DNA of 64,000 bases from Vibrio barjaei. GTDB lineage: Bacteria > Pseudomonadota > Gammaproteobacteria > Enterobacterales > Vibrionaceae. The DNA lies in assembly GCF_001639065.2 (NCBI RefSeq), contig NZ_LQXO02000003.1, positions 150,712-214,711 on the forward strand, given 5' to 3'. The notes below the pieces were generated by a model, which saw only the letters and a list, made by a program, of their open reading frames with translations, was not told the DNA's origin and made no database searches. Positions 29,884-39,317 of this stretch are shown here, piece by piece. Both the position numbers and the translations under genes were made by a program. Each line of letters begins with the position of its first letter. The stretch's first letter is position 1.

Positions 29884-30357
29884 TTAAAAACGGAAGCCTA
29901 GACCCACTTCAACGCCTTGTTGTATCTTCTCAAAATCGAAGGTGGCGTGAACGTCTAGGTTTTCGGTTAATCTCATCCTACTTGATATTTCCGCAGCCAT
30001 TGCGCCTTGTCTTTCGTTATTCTCCTCATATTGGTAGCCACGAAGTGTACTTTTTACCGAGATACGGTCAGAAACATTGTAGCTAACACCACTCAAAAAT
30101 CCTTGGTCTATCGACTCGTGCGAATTATTCAATCGAGCTCCGATGTAAACATCTAACGAGTCAAAGATGGAATAGGAATAGCCGCTATCAATATTCCAAG
30201 TATCGAAAGAGTCACTGCTACCCAGCTTAGTGCCTGAAGAAAGAAAGAAGTTATGAGGGGAGGCGTCATGCTGCGAAGGCAGCGCAGGTAAGTCTACCGC
30301 GAGGGACATTCCCGAGAACAATAGCAAGGGTAAAGCGTAAAAAGACACTGCTTTCAT
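29884..30357 (-). CDS. Small outer-membrane barrel-like protein, function unknown
   Basis: This 157-residue exported protein has a signal peptide (residues 1 to about 20, cleavage after SLA), alternating amphipathic strands and a C-terminal phenylalanine (VGLGFRF), which points to an eight-strand outer-membrane barrel. Similar Vibrio proteins are sometimes labelled ribonuclease regulator, which I think is a label carried over from the adjacent RraA-family gene and not a real function. The gene has its own promoter region on the right, facing away from the threonine operon. No ligand or partner can be inferred. Confidence 0.7.
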   Translation of the reverse strand: MKAVSFYALPLLLFSGMSLAVDLPALPSQHDASPHNFFLSSGTKLGSSDSFDTWNIDSGYSYSIFDSLDVYIGARLNNSHESIDQGFLSGVSYNVSDRISVKSTLRGYQYEENNERQGAMAAEISSRMRLTENLDVHATFDFEKIQQGVEVGLGFRF

Positions 30358-30618
30358 AGCACCACTCCTTGGTTATTGTTTTTATAGTTTATTGACTTCT
30401 AATTAAAGCACATAAACTAAGCAAAAAGTTGTAAATCTATATAGCAATTGGTTATTAATAAAGATCCTAACTGAATAAGTTATCTGCAATTATCAATTTC
30501 TATGCGTCTGAGAAAAAAACGCTGCTAAAGCAACAAAAGTACATTTTTTGATTGACTCAGCTACAACAAATGGGTTAAACGTATGGGTAAGCACATAAGA
30601 GATTTTTAAGAAGACCCT
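30358..30618 (+). promoter_or_regulatory. Threonine operon promoter region
   Basis: This 261-base gap lies between a divergent barrel gene and the thr leader peptide. A candidate promoter has TTGACT at 30552-30557 and a poor -10 TTAAAC at 30575-30580 (17-bp spacer), which would start RNA near 30587, about 30 bases before the leader ATG. The left part is AT-rich and must also hold the promoter of the leftward gene. Hexamer assignment is tentative. Confidence 0.4.
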
Positions 30619-30696
30619 ATGTTTAGTTGCCAGCACGTAGTAATGACCACCACGATTATTATTACCGACATTACCAATGTTGGGGCGGGCTGGTAG
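30619..30696 (+). CDS. thrL: thr operon leader peptide
   Basis: This short frame of 25 codons reads MFSCQHVV and then continues MTTTIIITDITNVGAGW to a TAG at 30694-30696. Five threonine and four isoleucine codons are packed into eleven codons (30646-30678), the two amino acids that control the thr operon in E. coli, and the GAG near the end also recalls E. coli ThrL. The start could be the ATG at 30619, which has an AAGAAG five bases upstream, or the internal ATG at 30643, which has none; 30619 is preferred. Ribosome stalling here decides between the hairpin at 30718-30750 and read-through into thrA. Confidence 0.85.
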   Translation: MFSCQHVVMTTTIIITDITNVGAGW

Positions 30697-30717
30697 ACGG
30701 AAGAAATTCAAAAACAA

Positions 30718-30750
30718 GGCCTGTATCCCCAAGATACGGGCCTTTTTTTT
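30718..30750 (+). terminator. thr attenuator terminator
   Basis: A 10-bp stem (GGCCTGTATC / GATACGGGCC, one G-T pair) with a five-base loop is followed by eight T, 22 bp after the leader peptide stop and 30 bp before thrA. CCCCAA at 30727-30732, in the stem and loop, is complementary to TTGGGG at 30680-30685 inside the leader frame. This is a candidate antiterminator that a ribosome at the leader stop would cover and a ribosome stalled on the Thr/Ile codons would leave free. Confidence 0.85.
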
Positions 30751-30779
30751 ACCTGTTTTGAGTATTTCGGGAGGAAAGG

Positions 30780-33239
30780 ATGCGAGTACTAAAATTTGGA
30801 GGTTCATCATTAGCTGATGCAGACCGCTTTTTAAGAGCAGCGGACATCATCGCTAATAATGCCCAGCAAGAAGATTTGGCAGTGGTGCTATCGGCACCGG
30901 GTAAAACGACAAACAAACTTGTCGCCGTTATTGAAACTGCTCTAAAAAACAATGAAGTTGAGTTGCAGATTTCAGAGCTTGAAACATCATTCAACGAACT
31001 ATTTTCTAATATCGCTGCTGTACTCCCGAATATTGAGCGCACAGATTTTGACAACCAAGTCAAAACATCGTTATTCCAATTACATCAATTTGTCCACGGT
31101 ATCCGATTACTCGGAACTTGCCCAGACCACGTGAATGCTCGCATTATCTCAAAAGGTGAGCGAATCTCGATTCAACTTATGAAAGCTGTACTGCAAGCTA
31201 AGGGTCAAGCTGCGGATCTTATTGATCCAGTTAAGTACCTTTTTGCTCAAGGTGATCATTTAGAAGCGATGGTGGATGTGGAAGTATCAACACAAAACTT
31301 CCAAGCTAACCCATTGGCTGAAGGTGTCGTGCATATTATGCCAGGCTTTACTGCTGGCAACGCTAAGGGTGAATTGGTTACGCTTGGTCGTAACGGTTCT
31401 GACTATTCTGCGGCGGTATTAGCGGCGTGCTTGCGTGCTGATTGTTGTGAAATTTGGACGGATGTTGATGGGGTTTACAACTGTGACCCTCGCCTGGTTG
31501 ATGATGCTCGCCTTCTCAAGTCACTGAGCTATCAAGAAGCGATGGAGCTTTCTTATTTTGGTGCTTCGGTTCTACACCCAAAAACAATTGCCCCTATCGC
31601 TCAGTTCCATATTCCATGCCTCATCAAAAACTCATTTAACCCACAAGGGGCTGGTACCTTGATTGGTCAAGATACTGGTGAAGACAATTTACCAATCAAA
31701 GGTATCACGACACTGTCTAACCTTATCATGGTGAACGTATCTGGCCCTGGCATGAAAGGCATGGTGGGGATGGCGAGTCGTGTTTTTGGCGCTATGTCAT
31801 CAGCGGGTGTGTCCATCGTTCTTATTACTCAGTCATCTTCAGAATACAGCATCAGTTTCTGTATTGAAGAAGAAGACAAGCTCGATGCGGAGCGAGCATT
31901 GCGCGAAGCCTTTGAGCTGGAACTTAAAAACGGCTTGCTAGAGCCTGTTGAGTTTATGGATGATGTCGCGATCGTGACACTAGTGGGCGATGGTATGCGC
32001 ACGTCCCGCGGTGTCGCTTCTCAGTTCTTCTCATCACTGGCAGAAGTTAACGTCAATATTGTCGCTATCGCACAGGGTTCCTCTGAGCGCGCGATCTCAG
32101 CGGTAATCCCAGAAGACAAAATATCTGAAGCCATCAAAGCGTGTCATGAAAATCTTTTCAATTCTAAGCACTTCCTAGATGTGTTTGTCGTTGGGGTTGG
32201 CGGTGTTGGTGGTGAACTGGTGGACCAGATTCAGCGTCAGCAAGTCAAACTGGCAGAGAAAGGCATCATTATCCGCGTATGCGGTCTGGCAAACAGTAAG
32301 GGTGTCTTGCTAGATGGCAAAGGACTTCCTCTCGACCAATGGCGCGATCGTATGGGCGATGTAAGTGAGAAGTTCTCGGTGGCAGGCTTAGCCGCACTGG
32401 TTCAGCGTAATCACATTATTAACCCAGTGTTAGTTGATTGTACTTCTAGTGAAGACATTGCCAATCAATATACCGAGTTTTTGGCTGCTGGTTTCCATGT
32501 CGTTACGCCAAACAAAAAGGCCAACACTGCGAGCATGTCTTACTACCACCAACTACGTGATGTCGCTCGTAACTCTCGTCGTAAGCTAATGTATGAGACA
32601 ACTGTAGGGGCAGGTCTGCCAGTTATTGAGAACTTACAGAACCTGATAGCAGCGGGTGATGAGCTAGAAAAATTCAACGGTATTCTATCGGGTTCGTTAT
32701 CTTTTATTTTCGGTAAGTTAGACGAAGGGTTAACGCTGAGCCAAGCAACTAACGTCGCTAAAGATAAAGGTTTCACTGAGCCAGATCCACGTGATGATCT
32801 ATCGGGTATGGACGTAGCGCGTAAACTGCTCATCTTAGCTCGTGAAGCGGGTATGGCACTTGAGCTTGAAGATGTCGAAGTTGACCAAGCGTTGCCACCA
32901 GGTTTTGATGATTCAGGTTCAGTAGATGAGTTTATGGCTCGTCTGCCTGAAGCGGATGCTTACTTCAGCCAACTGTCAGCGGACGCTGCCAAAGAAGGCA
33001 AAGTGCTGCGCTACGTGGGCGAAATCGCAGATGGTAAGTGTCGTGTACGCATTGCTGCTGTGGATGAAAACGACCCTATGTTCAAGATTAAAGATGGTGA
33101 GAACGCACTGGCATTTTACAGTCGTTATTATCAGCCAATTCCACTGGTATTACGTGGTTATGGCGCGGGTACAGAAGTGACCGCAGCAGGCGTGTTCTCT
33201 GACGTGATGCGTACATTAGGCTGGAAACTAGGAGTGTAA
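30780..33239 (+). CDS. thrA: Bifunctional aspartokinase I / homoserine dehydrogenase I
   Basis: This 819-residue bifunctional enzyme (E. coli 820) catalyses the first and third steps from aspartate to homoserine. The N-terminal kinase begins [13 protein letters not shown] with the KFGGSS nucleotide motif and includes [13 protein letters not shown] near residue 204. Two ACT domains follow (about 315-460), where threonine binds for feedback inhibition. The C-terminal homoserine dehydrogenase has the [14 protein letters not shown]ossmann motif near residue 470 and the TVGAGLPVI stretch near 606. The start has GGAGG nine bases upstream. It is the first structural gene after the attenuator, and thrB starts one base after its stop. 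Confidence 0.97.
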   Translation: MRVLKFGGSSLADADRFLRAADIIANNAQQEDLAVVLSAPGKTTNKLVAVIETALKNNEVELQISELETSFNELFSNIAAVLPNIERTDFDNQVKTSLFQLHQFVHGIRLLGTCPDHVNARIISKGERISIQLMKAVLQAKGQAADLIDPVKYLFAQGDHLEAMVDVEVSTQNFQANPLAEGVVHIMPGFTAGNAKGELVTLGRNGSDYSAAVLAACLRADCCEIWTDVDGVYNCDPRLVDDARLLKSLSYQEAMELSYFGASVLHPKTIAPIAQFHIPCLIKNSFNPQGAGTLIGQDTGEDNLPIKGITTLSNLIMVNVSGPGMKGMVGMASRVFGAMSSAGVSIVLITQSSSEYSISFCIEEEDKLDAERALREAFELELKNGLLEPVEFMDDVAIVTLVGDGMRTSRGVASQFFSSLAEVNVNIVAIAQGSSERAISAVIPEDKISEAIKACHENLFNSKHFLDVFVVGVGGVGGELVDQIQRQQVKLAEKGIIIRVCGLANSKGVLLDGKGLPLDQWRDRMGDVSEKFSVAGLAALVQRNHIINPVLVDCTSSEDIANQYTEFLAAGFHVVTPNKKANTASMSYYHQLRDVARNSRRKLMYETTVGAGLPVIENLQNLIAAGDELEKFNGILSGSLSFIFGKLDEGLTLSQATNVAKDKGFTEPDPRDDLSGMDVARKLLILAREAGMALELEDVEVDQALPPGFDDSGSVDEFMARLPEADAYFSQLSADAAKEGKVLRYVGEIADGKCRVRIAAVDENDPMFKIKDGENALAFYSRYYQPIPLVLRGYGAGTEVTAAGVFSDVMRTLGWKLGV

Positions 33240-33240
33240 G

Positions 33241-34203
33241 ATGAGTGATAGCGTTGTCGTTTATGCTCCGGCCTCTATTGGTAACGTGAGTGTTGGCTTT
33301 GATGTATTGGGTGCGGCAGTCTCTCCGATAGATGGCACTCTACTTGGCGATTGCGTTGAGGTTAAGCTAGGTGATAAACCTTTTGACCTAGCAACGAAAG
33401 GCAGCTTTGTTGATAAGCTGCCCGCTAACCCACAAGAGAATATTGTTTACGATTGCTGGAAAGTGTACGCCCGTGAATTAGATAAGAAAGGGCTAGCCCT
33501 TAAACCTGTGTTTATGACACTTGAGAAGAACATGCCGATCGGTTCTGGCTTAGGTTCAAGTGCTTGTTCTATCGTTGCGGCGCTAGACGCTTTGAACCAA
33601 TTTCATGGTAATCCATTAAATGAGACCGAGTTACTGGCTCTAATGGGAGAAATGGAAGGGCAAATTTCTGGTGGCATCCATTACGACAATGTGGCACCTT
33701 GCTATTTAGGCGGTGTGCAACTGATGCTGGAAGAACTTGGTATTATTAGCCAAGAAGTGCCTTGTTTTGATGATTGGTATTGGGTGATGGCGTATCCGGG
33801 CATTAAAGTGTCGACGGCAGAAGCGCGTGAAATTTTACCTTCTCAATATCGTCGTCAAGACATCATTGCTCATGGTCGTCATCTAGCAGGGTTTATCCAT
33901 GCATGTCATTCTAATCAGCCTGAATTGGCAGCAAAGATGATCAAAGATGTCATTGCGGAACCATACCGTGCTAAGTTGCTACCTGGCTTTAGTCAAGCGC
34001 GTGAATACGCGGCAACAGCGGGGGCTTTGGCAACTGGAATTTCAGGTAGTGGCCCAACGCTGTTCAGCATCTGTAAAGAAAAAGATGTGGCAGAGCGAGT
34101 GGCTCGCTGGCTAGAAGAAAATTATGTACAAAATAACGAAGGATTCGTGCACGTTTGTCGTTTAGACAAGCAAGGTTCGAAAGTAACAGGAAGTGAGCTA
34201 TGA
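33241..34203 (+). CDS. thrB: Homoserine kinase
   Basis: This 320-residue GHMP-family kinase (E. coli 310) phosphorylates homoserine with ATP. The N-terminal [19 protein letters not shown] contains the substrate-binding Asn/Asp residues, and the phosphate-binding motif [12 protein letters not shown] is at residues about 98-109. The C-terminal [12 protein letters not shown] loop is also typical. It begins one base after the thrA stop with TAGGAG upstream, and its TGA overlaps the ATG of thrC, so the three genes form a tightly packed operon. Confidence 0.97.
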   Translation: MSDSVVVYAPASIGNVSVGFDVLGAAVSPIDGTLLGDCVEVKLGDKPFDLATKGSFVDKLPANPQENIVYDCWKVYARELDKKGLALKPVFMTLEKNMPIGSGLGSSACSIVAALDALNQFHGNPLNETELLALMGEMEGQISGGIHYDNVAPCYLGGVQLMLEELGIISQEVPCFDDWYWVMAYPGIKVSTAEAREILPSQYRRQDIIAHGRHLAGFIHACHSNQPELAAKMIKDVIAEPYRAKLLPGFSQAREYAATAGALATGISGSGPTLFSICKEKDVAERVARWLEENYVQNNEGFVHVCRLDKQGSKVTGSEL

Positions 34204-35480
34204 AGCTTTACAACATCAAAGAAAATGACGAGCAAGTCTCGTTTGGCCAAGCTGTCCGTCAAGGCTTAGGTCGCAACCAAGGTCTATTTTTCCCATCTGA
34301 ACTGCCTAAGTTCGATGACGTAGATGCTTTATTGGCTGAAGATTTTGTGTCACGCAGTGCAAAGATACTCTCTGCGCTAATTGGCGATGAGTTGCCTGCA
34401 GAGAAGGTTAGCGAATTAGTGGACAATGCGTTCCAGTTTCCGGCCCCAATCAAGCAAGTAAAAGATGGTGTGTACGCCCTAGAGCTTTTCCACGGTCCAA
34501 CGCTGGCATTTAAAGATTTTGGAGGCCGTTTTATGGCTCAGTCTTTAGCCGCGATTTCTGATGGTGGCAAAATCACTATTTTGACAGCAACGTCAGGTGA
34601 TACTGGTGCGGCAGTCGCTCACGCTTTCTATGGTATGGAAGACATCAATGTCGTGATTCTTTACCCGAAAGGTAAAATCAGTCCACTTCAGGAAAAGCTG
34701 TTCTGTACGTTAGGCAAAAACATTCACACAGTTGCCATTGATGGTGACTTTGATGCCTGTCAAGCGCTTGTGAAACAGGCATTTGATGATGCGGCATTGC
34801 GTGAAGAAATTGGATTAAACTCAGCAAACTCAATCAACATCAGTCGTTTGATGGCGCAAATTTGCTACTACTTCGAAGCGGCGGCTCAACTAAGCAAAGA
34901 GCAGCGCGAAAACCTCGTAGTATCGGTACCAAGCGGTAACTTCGGTAACTTAACGGCTGGCCTGCTTGCGAAAGCGCTTGGATTGCCTATTAAGCGCTTT
35001 ATCGCGGCAACCAATGCGAATGATACTGTCCCACGTTACTTAGAAACAGGCGAGTGGGCTCCAAAACCGACGGTGGCAACAACATCAAATGCGATGGATG
35101 TCAGTCAGCCAAACAATTGGCCGCGTATCGAAGAACTCTGCCGCCTTAAAGGTTGGGGGTTGGACACGCTAGGCAAAGGGGCGGTTTCTGATGAGCAAAG
35201 TGCGGGGTCGGTTCGTGATCTCAATGCTCTAGGCTACTTATGTGAACCTCATGGTGCGATTGCTTACCGAGTACTTGAAGAGCAGTTGCAACCGGGTGAA
35301 ACGGGCTTGTTCTTGTGTACAGCACATCCTGCTAAGTTTAAGGAAGTGGTTGATGATATCTTAGGCTCTGACATTGAGCTGCCTGGACCGTTGGCTAAAC
35401 ACGCGGCAATGGATCTGTTATCTGAAGACTTAGCTAATGACTTTGAGGCACTAAAAGCGGTGTTACGTCGAGTCCAATAG
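34200..35480 (+). CDS. thrC: Threonine synthase
   Basis: This 426-residue PLP enzyme converts O-phosphohomoserine to threonine, the last step of the pathway. The PLP lysine is in the [15 protein letters not shown] segment (residues about 95-109), followed by the [15 protein letters not shown] loop and the [12 protein letters not shown] phosphate-binding glycine loop near 242. Length and motifs match the short enterobacterial form (E. coli 428). The start overlaps the thrB stop (ATGA), indicating translational coupling. A long hairpin terminator follows. Confidence 0.97.
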   Translation: MKLYNIKENDEQVSFGQAVRQGLGRNQGLFFPSELPKFDDVDALLAEDFVSRSAKILSALIGDELPAEKVSELVDNAFQFPAPIKQVKDGVYALELFHGPTLAFKDFGGRFMAQSLAAISDGGKITILTATSGDTGAAVAHAFYGMEDINVVILYPKGKISPLQEKLFCTLGKNIHTVAIDGDFDACQALVKQAFDDAALREEIGLNSANSINISRLMAQICYYFEAAAQLSKEQRENLVVSVPSGNFGNLTAGLLAKALGLPIKRFIAATNANDTVPRYLETGEWAPKPTVATTSNAMDVSQPNNWPRIEELCRLKGWGLDTLGKGAVSDEQSAGSVRDLNALGYLCEPHGAIAYRVLEEQLQPGETGLFLCTAHPAKFKEVVDDILGSDIELPGPLAKHAAMDLLSEDLANDFEALKAVLRRVQ

Positions 35481-35500
35481 CTCTAAATGACACTAATCGC

Positions 35501-35558
35501 AACGCCTTGAAATTTAAATGTGGCTGAGTAAGCACATTTAGGTTTCGGGCGTTTTTTT
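35501..35558 (+). terminator. thr operon terminator
   Basis: Two nested inverted repeats, outer ACGCC...GGCGT with flanking TGAAA/TTTCG and inner AAATGTG/CACATTT, end in a run of seven T. It lies about 20 bp after the thrC stop. Confidence 0.8.
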
Positions 35559-35619
35559 GTATCTGTTGTTTGTGGATTACCTAAAACAATAAACACTGCC
35601 ACCATTAAAGGAGCACAGG

Positions 35620-36420
35620 ATGACCCCTGTTCAAATGCGTGATTATTTCGATAAGCTTGGCATTAAGGATGAGCTCAAGCCTACGGTGGCTGATATGAGA
35701 TCGCTTCATCGTGCTCAGCATCGGACGTTGCCATTTGAAAACTTTGACGTCTACGTTGGCCAAGGGATTAAACTTGATATTGATGCGATCTTTGAAAAAC
35801 TGATACGTCATCAGCGTGGCGGCTATTGCTTTGAAGTCAACGGGTTACTGCTTCATGTAATGGCGAGCTTAGGCTTTATCGTTAGGCCACTATTAGCACG
35901 AGTACATCTTAGCGGCGAGCCTTCGGGGCGTAGCCATCAGGTGACATTGACTACGATTGATGACCAGCAGTGGATTGTTGATGCAGGGTTTGGTGCGAAT
36001 ACGCCAAGAGCACCTCTGGAGCTGACTTTGCATCGTGAGCAATATATTGACCACCAGTGTTTTCGTTTTATCGAAGATGACCGCTGTGGTTACCTACTTC
36101 AAGTAAAGCTGCAAGATTGGGTGAGTCTATACAGCTTGGATATGACCTATGTCTGTCATGGTGATATTGCCTATGGCAATCATTTTACCTCGACCAGCCC
36201 TGACACCCACTTTACTAGCAGTTTGATTGCGGCGAGGCCGATTGACGGTGGCATCATTACACTACTCGACAGCACGCTAAAAATCCGAATGGGTAATGAA
36301 GAGGCACAAGAAATAGAACTAACTAAAGCAGACTTAGCAGAGAACTTTGAACGCCATTTTGGTATTCAGCTAGAGGCATCACAACTTGGTAGCATCATCG
36401 CAAAACTTGGATGGGAATAG
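35620..36420 (+). CDS. Arylamine N-acetyltransferase
   Basis: This 266-residue NAT-family enzyme transfers acetyl from acetyl-CoA to arylamines and hydrazines through a cysteine intermediate. The catalytic triad is complete: Cys70 in RGGYCFE, His106 in GRSHQVTL and Asp121 in WIVDAGFG, with standard spacing. The N-terminal helical bundle and the C-terminal domain are both present. The physiological substrate in Vibrio is unknown; detoxification is the usual guess. The start has AAGGAG nine bases upstream. It stands alone between the thr terminator and an oxidoreductase gene on the same strand. Confidence 0.9.
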   Translation: MTPVQMRDYFDKLGIKDELKPTVADMRSLHRAQHRTLPFENFDVYVGQGIKLDIDAIFEKLIRHQRGGYCFEVNGLLLHVMASLGFIVRPLLARVHLSGEPSGRSHQVTLTTIDDQQWIVDAGFGANTPRAPLELTLHREQYIDHQCFRFIEDDRCGYLLQVKLQDWVSLYSLDMTYVCHGDIAYGNHFTSTSPDTHFTSSLIAARPIDGGIITLLDSTLKIRMGNEEAQEIELTKADLAENFERHFGIQLEASQLGSIIAKLGWE

Positions 36421-36503
36421 CTGACAATGTCACACCGTATGATACTTGAGTAATCGTATGACTTCGGTATGGTTGGCAAAAAACACAACGTAAAAGGTAG
36501 AGA

Positions 36504-37496
36504 ATGTTGGAGAAAGCTCGTTGGGGTATCGCAGGTTCAGGGAAAATAGCACGTCGGTTTGCCATCGATTTAACCCAACATTCGCAATGTGGCGAATTGG
36601 TTGCGGTGGCAGCACGTGATGAAGAGAGGGCGTCGCATTTTGCCGGCGAGTTTGAGTGCAGTCGCTCTTACGGTTCATACCAAGCATTAGCAGGTGATGA
36701 CAACGTAGATGTGGTCTATGTTGCGACATTGCATCCCTATCACCGAGACTTGGTCGAGCTATTTCTAAGCGCTGGAAAACATGTACTGGTAGAGAAACCT
36801 GCATTTACCAATGTAAAAGATTGGGATGAAATGGCTGCGCTAGCGAAACGACATGGTGTCATTTTAGCGGAAGCCATGAAGTCTGTTGTGTTTCCTGCCT
36901 ACCGAGAGTTAAAACAGTTTATTGCCAACAACAATATCAAACTATCCTCAGTACAGGCAGCATTTGGTAATTGGCATGAGTACGATGAAAACTACCAGAT
37001 CTTCAATGCTCAACAAGCCGGTGGCGCGACACTGGATGTGGGAGTGTATGCGCTGTGGTTGTACGCGGATTTATGTACATTGTGTGGCGTAACTATTGGT
37101 AAGCCCGACGTAGTTTTTTCTCAAGATAACCCTCAAGCAAAGGTGGATGAAACCGCAGAGTTTCATTTTAAGTCTGGACTTCAAGGTCAGTTGGCGGCCT
37201 CAATAACACGCAATTTAGCGCGCAGCGCTGTCATTCAGGGTGAGGACTTTGAAGCGATCATTGCCGAAAAGTGGTGGAACCCTAAATCGATTCAAGTGGT
37301 GTATCGAGGTGAGACCACATTGATAGCACCGCAAACTATTGGGACTGGCTTTGAACATGAAATTGAGCATCTGAGTGGGCTGATTTTGCAAGGCGCTAAG
37401 ACCTCATCAATCCTAAATCATGAAACCAGCCGAGCCGTCATTGAGGTGATGGAGCAAAGTCTGATTGCTGGTGGTTTGGGTTATCTTAGCGAATAA
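36504..37496 (+). CDS. Gfo/Idh/MocA-family NAD(P)-dependent oxidoreductase
   Basis: This 330-residue protein has an N-terminal Rossmann domain (RWGIAGSGKIARRFAIDL, residues about 6-23) and the family motif VLVEKPAFTN near residue 95, where the lysine of EKP is catalytic. The C-terminal alpha/beta domain closes the active site and includes GGATLDVGVYALWLY near 172. Family members oxidise or reduce sugars, inositols or dihydrodiols; the layout resembles the dihydrodiol dehydrogenase-like branch. The substrate is not predictable from context. A bidirectional terminator separates it from the convergent CstA-family gene. Confidence 0.85.
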   Translation: MLEKARWGIAGSGKIARRFAIDLTQHSQCGELVAVAARDEERASHFAGEFECSRSYGSYQALAGDDNVDVVYVATLHPYHRDLVELFLSAGKHVLVEKPAFTNVKDWDEMAALAKRHGVILAEAMKSVVFPAYRELKQFIANNNIKLSSVQAAFGNWHEYDENYQIFNAQQAGGATLDVGVYALWLYADLCTLCGVTIGKPDVVFSQDNPQAKVDETAEFHFKSGLQGQLAASITRNLARSAVIQGEDFEAIIAEKWWNPKSIQVVYRGETTLIAPQTIGTGFEHEIEHLSGLILQGAKTSSILNHETSRAVIEVMEQSLIAGGLGYLSE

Positions 37497-37509
37497 TCAG
37501 ATAACAAAT

Positions 37510-37541
37510 AAAAAGCGCCTTCAATGTGAAGGCGCTTTTTT
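37510..37541. terminator. Bidirectional terminator
   Basis: A 10-bp stem AGCGCCTTCA / TGAAGGCGCT with a three-base loop has an A run on the left and a T run on the right, serving the oxidoreductase gene and the leftward CstA-family gene. Confidence 0.9.
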
Positions 37542-37571
37542 AGCTCTAAGAGCGGGTAATGGGATAATCAG

Positions 37572-39056
37572 TTAAGCAGTTTCTACTTTGCCTTGTGGCT
37601 TATCTTCATCTGCAAGGTCTGTCTCACCTTTACCTTTCGACTTCTTAATCACGTAGCCAGTGATGGATAGTGAAGCAACAATACCTAGAATTGTTGACAG
37701 CTGCATTGGCAGAGCGAAGCCTAGGGTTGCGTTATTCAAGATGAAGGTAATTACAACCGTTGTCATAAAGATGGCTGGAACAGTCGTTACCCAGTGCATC
37801 TTATTGTGACGTAGTAGGTAAGCAGAGGCTGTCCATAACATCATTACTGCAGTTGTTTGGTTAGCGAAGCCGAAGTAGCGCCAGATAACACCAAAGTCTA
37901 CTTGAGTTAAGATGCCACCGATAACGAATAGTGGTAGAGCCATCAGTAGGCGGTTACGTAGTGTTTTCTGTTCCATGTTGAAGTATTCAGCAAGGATTAG
38001 ACGGCTAGAGCGGAACGCAGTATCACCTGAAGTGATTGGTAGAATAACAACACCTAGGAAAGCAAGCACACCACCAAATACGCCCAATAGGCCAAATGAA
38101 GCGCTGTACACTACGTTACCTGGACCACCATTTTTAACTGCTTCAGCTAGCGAGTCGATAGAGCCGAAGAAAGACAGAGCAAGAGCACACCAGATAAGGG
38201 CGATAACACCTTCGCCGATCATTGCACCGTAGAAGACGAAACGACCATTCTTTTCGTTTTCCATACAGCGCGCCATCAGTGGAGACTGTGTTGCGTGGAA
38301 GCCTGAGATTGCGCCGCAAGCAATAGTGATGAATAGAGCTGGCCATAACGGTAGGTCATTCGGGTTCATGTTGGTGAACATATCGCTGACTTCAAAGCCA
38401 CCCATAACTTGGTGCTCGCTTGATAGTGCTACTGCTGTGATAAGACCAACAGACATGAAGATGAGCAGTGCGCCAAATAGTGGGTAGAAGCGACCAATAA
38501 TTTTGTCGACAGGTACGATCGTCGCGATGATGTAATAAGCGAAGATAACCACAACCATGGTTGTCATGCTCATTGACATACCCATTTGGTCATTCACTAG
38601 GTTAGTGATCATGCCAGCAGGTGCAGAAACGAATACCACACCAACAAGTAGCAACAAGACGATGGCAAAAATGTTCATAAAGTGTTTGGCGCCATTGCCT
38701 AGGTAACGACCGGTAATAGTAGGAACAGAAGCACCACCGTTACGTACGGAAAGCATACCTGAGAAGTAATCATGTACTGCACCAGCAAAGATACAACCAA
38801 TGACAATCCAAAGCATAGCGGCAGGACCGTATAGCGCACCCATGATTGGGCCGAAGATTGGACCAACACCAGCGATATTTAACAATTGAACCAAGTACAC
38901 TTTCTTGGTCGACATTGGCACGTAGTCAACACCATCAGCTTTAGTGTGAGCTGGTGTCTGACGTTTTGTATTAATACCAAAGACCTTCTCAATGAAAGCC
39001 CCGTAGATAAAGTAGCCGCCGATCAAGGCTGCAACACAAGTTAAAAACCACAACAT
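37572..39056 (-). CDS. Short CstA-family transporter (carbon starvation / pyruvate type)
   Basis: This 494-residue polytopic membrane protein is of the CstA family, with at least twelve hydrophobic segments. Conserved family stretches are GPIFGPIMGALYGPAAMLW near residue 65, HDYFSGMLSVRNGG near 94 and ISGFHATQSPLMARC near 257. It is about 200 residues shorter than E. coli CstA and BtsT (both about 700), as in the compact branch of the family. Its E. coli relatives import pyruvate (BtsT) or peptides and pyruvate (CstA); pyruvate uptake is inferred here. The promoter carries five direct repeats resembling BtsR sites, and btsSR lie about 4 kb away, which supports the pyruvate link. Confidence 0.85.
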   Translation of the reverse strand: MLWFLTCVAALIGGYFIYGAFIEKVFGINTKRQTPAHTKADGVDYVPMSTKKVYLVQLLNIAGVGPIFGPIMGALYGPAAMLWIVIGCIFAGAVHDYFSGMLSVRNGGASVPTITGRYLGNGAKHFMNIFAIVLLLLVGVVFVSAPAGMITNLVNDQMGMSMSMTTMVVVIFAYYIIATIVPVDKIIGRFYPLFGALLIFMSVGLITAVALSSEHQVMGGFEVSDMFTNMNPNDLPLWPALFITIACGAISGFHATQSPLMARCMENEKNGRFVFYGAMIGEGVIALIWCALALSFFGSIDSLAEAVKNGGPGNVVYSASFGLLGVFGGVLAFLGVVILPITSGDTAFRSSRLILAEYFNMEQKTLRNRLLMALPLFVIGGILTQVDFGVIWRYFGFANQTTAVMMLWTASAYLLRHNKMHWVTTVPAIFMTTVVITFILNNATLGFALPMQLSTILGIVASLSITGYVIKKSKGKGETDLADEDKPQGKVETA

Positions 39057-39099
39057 AACTGTTATCCCTAGTTTGTGATGACATTAAATTCTGGTAACC

Positions 39100-39105
39100 A
39101 TTATA
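39100..39105 (-). promoter_or_regulatory. Predicted -10 of the CstA-family gene
   Basis: On the minus strand this reads TATAAT, a perfect -10, with a start point expected near 39093, about 37 bases before the ATG. The -35 position 17 bp upstream (39123-39128) reads ATGTGT, far from TTGACA, which suggests an activator-dependent promoter. The nearest TAAGTGGT-type box is at about -48 to -55. Confidence 0.6.
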
Positions 39106-39140
39106 AAAATGATGAATTGGCTACACATCGGCTTATTCGG

Positions 39141-39229
39141 TTAGTGGTGGAATAGATGATTAAGTGGTCAATAACCAACTTAAGTGGTTTTATCGAAGAG
39201 TAAGTGGTCGTTTTTCCGAGTTAAGTGGC
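39141..39229 (-). promoter_or_regulatory. Array of five TAAGTGGT-type direct repeats, predicted BtsR/LytTR operator
   Basis: Five octamers in the same orientation start at 39141 (TTAGTGGT), 39161, 39181 and 39201 (each TAAGTGGT) and 39222 (TAAGTGGC). The period is 20, 20, 20 and 21 bp, two helical turns, so all lie on one DNA face. In the direction of the CstA-family gene they read ACCACTTA. The E. coli BtsR (YehT) site, as I recall it, is ACC(G/A)CT(C/T)A repeated once with a 13-bp spacer; the present boxes fit that octamer with 12-13 bp spacers. The array ends just upstream of the predicted promoter. Binding by the BtsR encoded at 42953 is inference. Confidence 0.7.
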
Positions 39230-39317
39230 GGTAGAAAAGCGTGAAGCTCATCACTTAGTCAAGGATTGTGTGGTAAAAAACACTTAAAACTGGCATTGTG
39301 ACGACAGAGAGAGTTGG

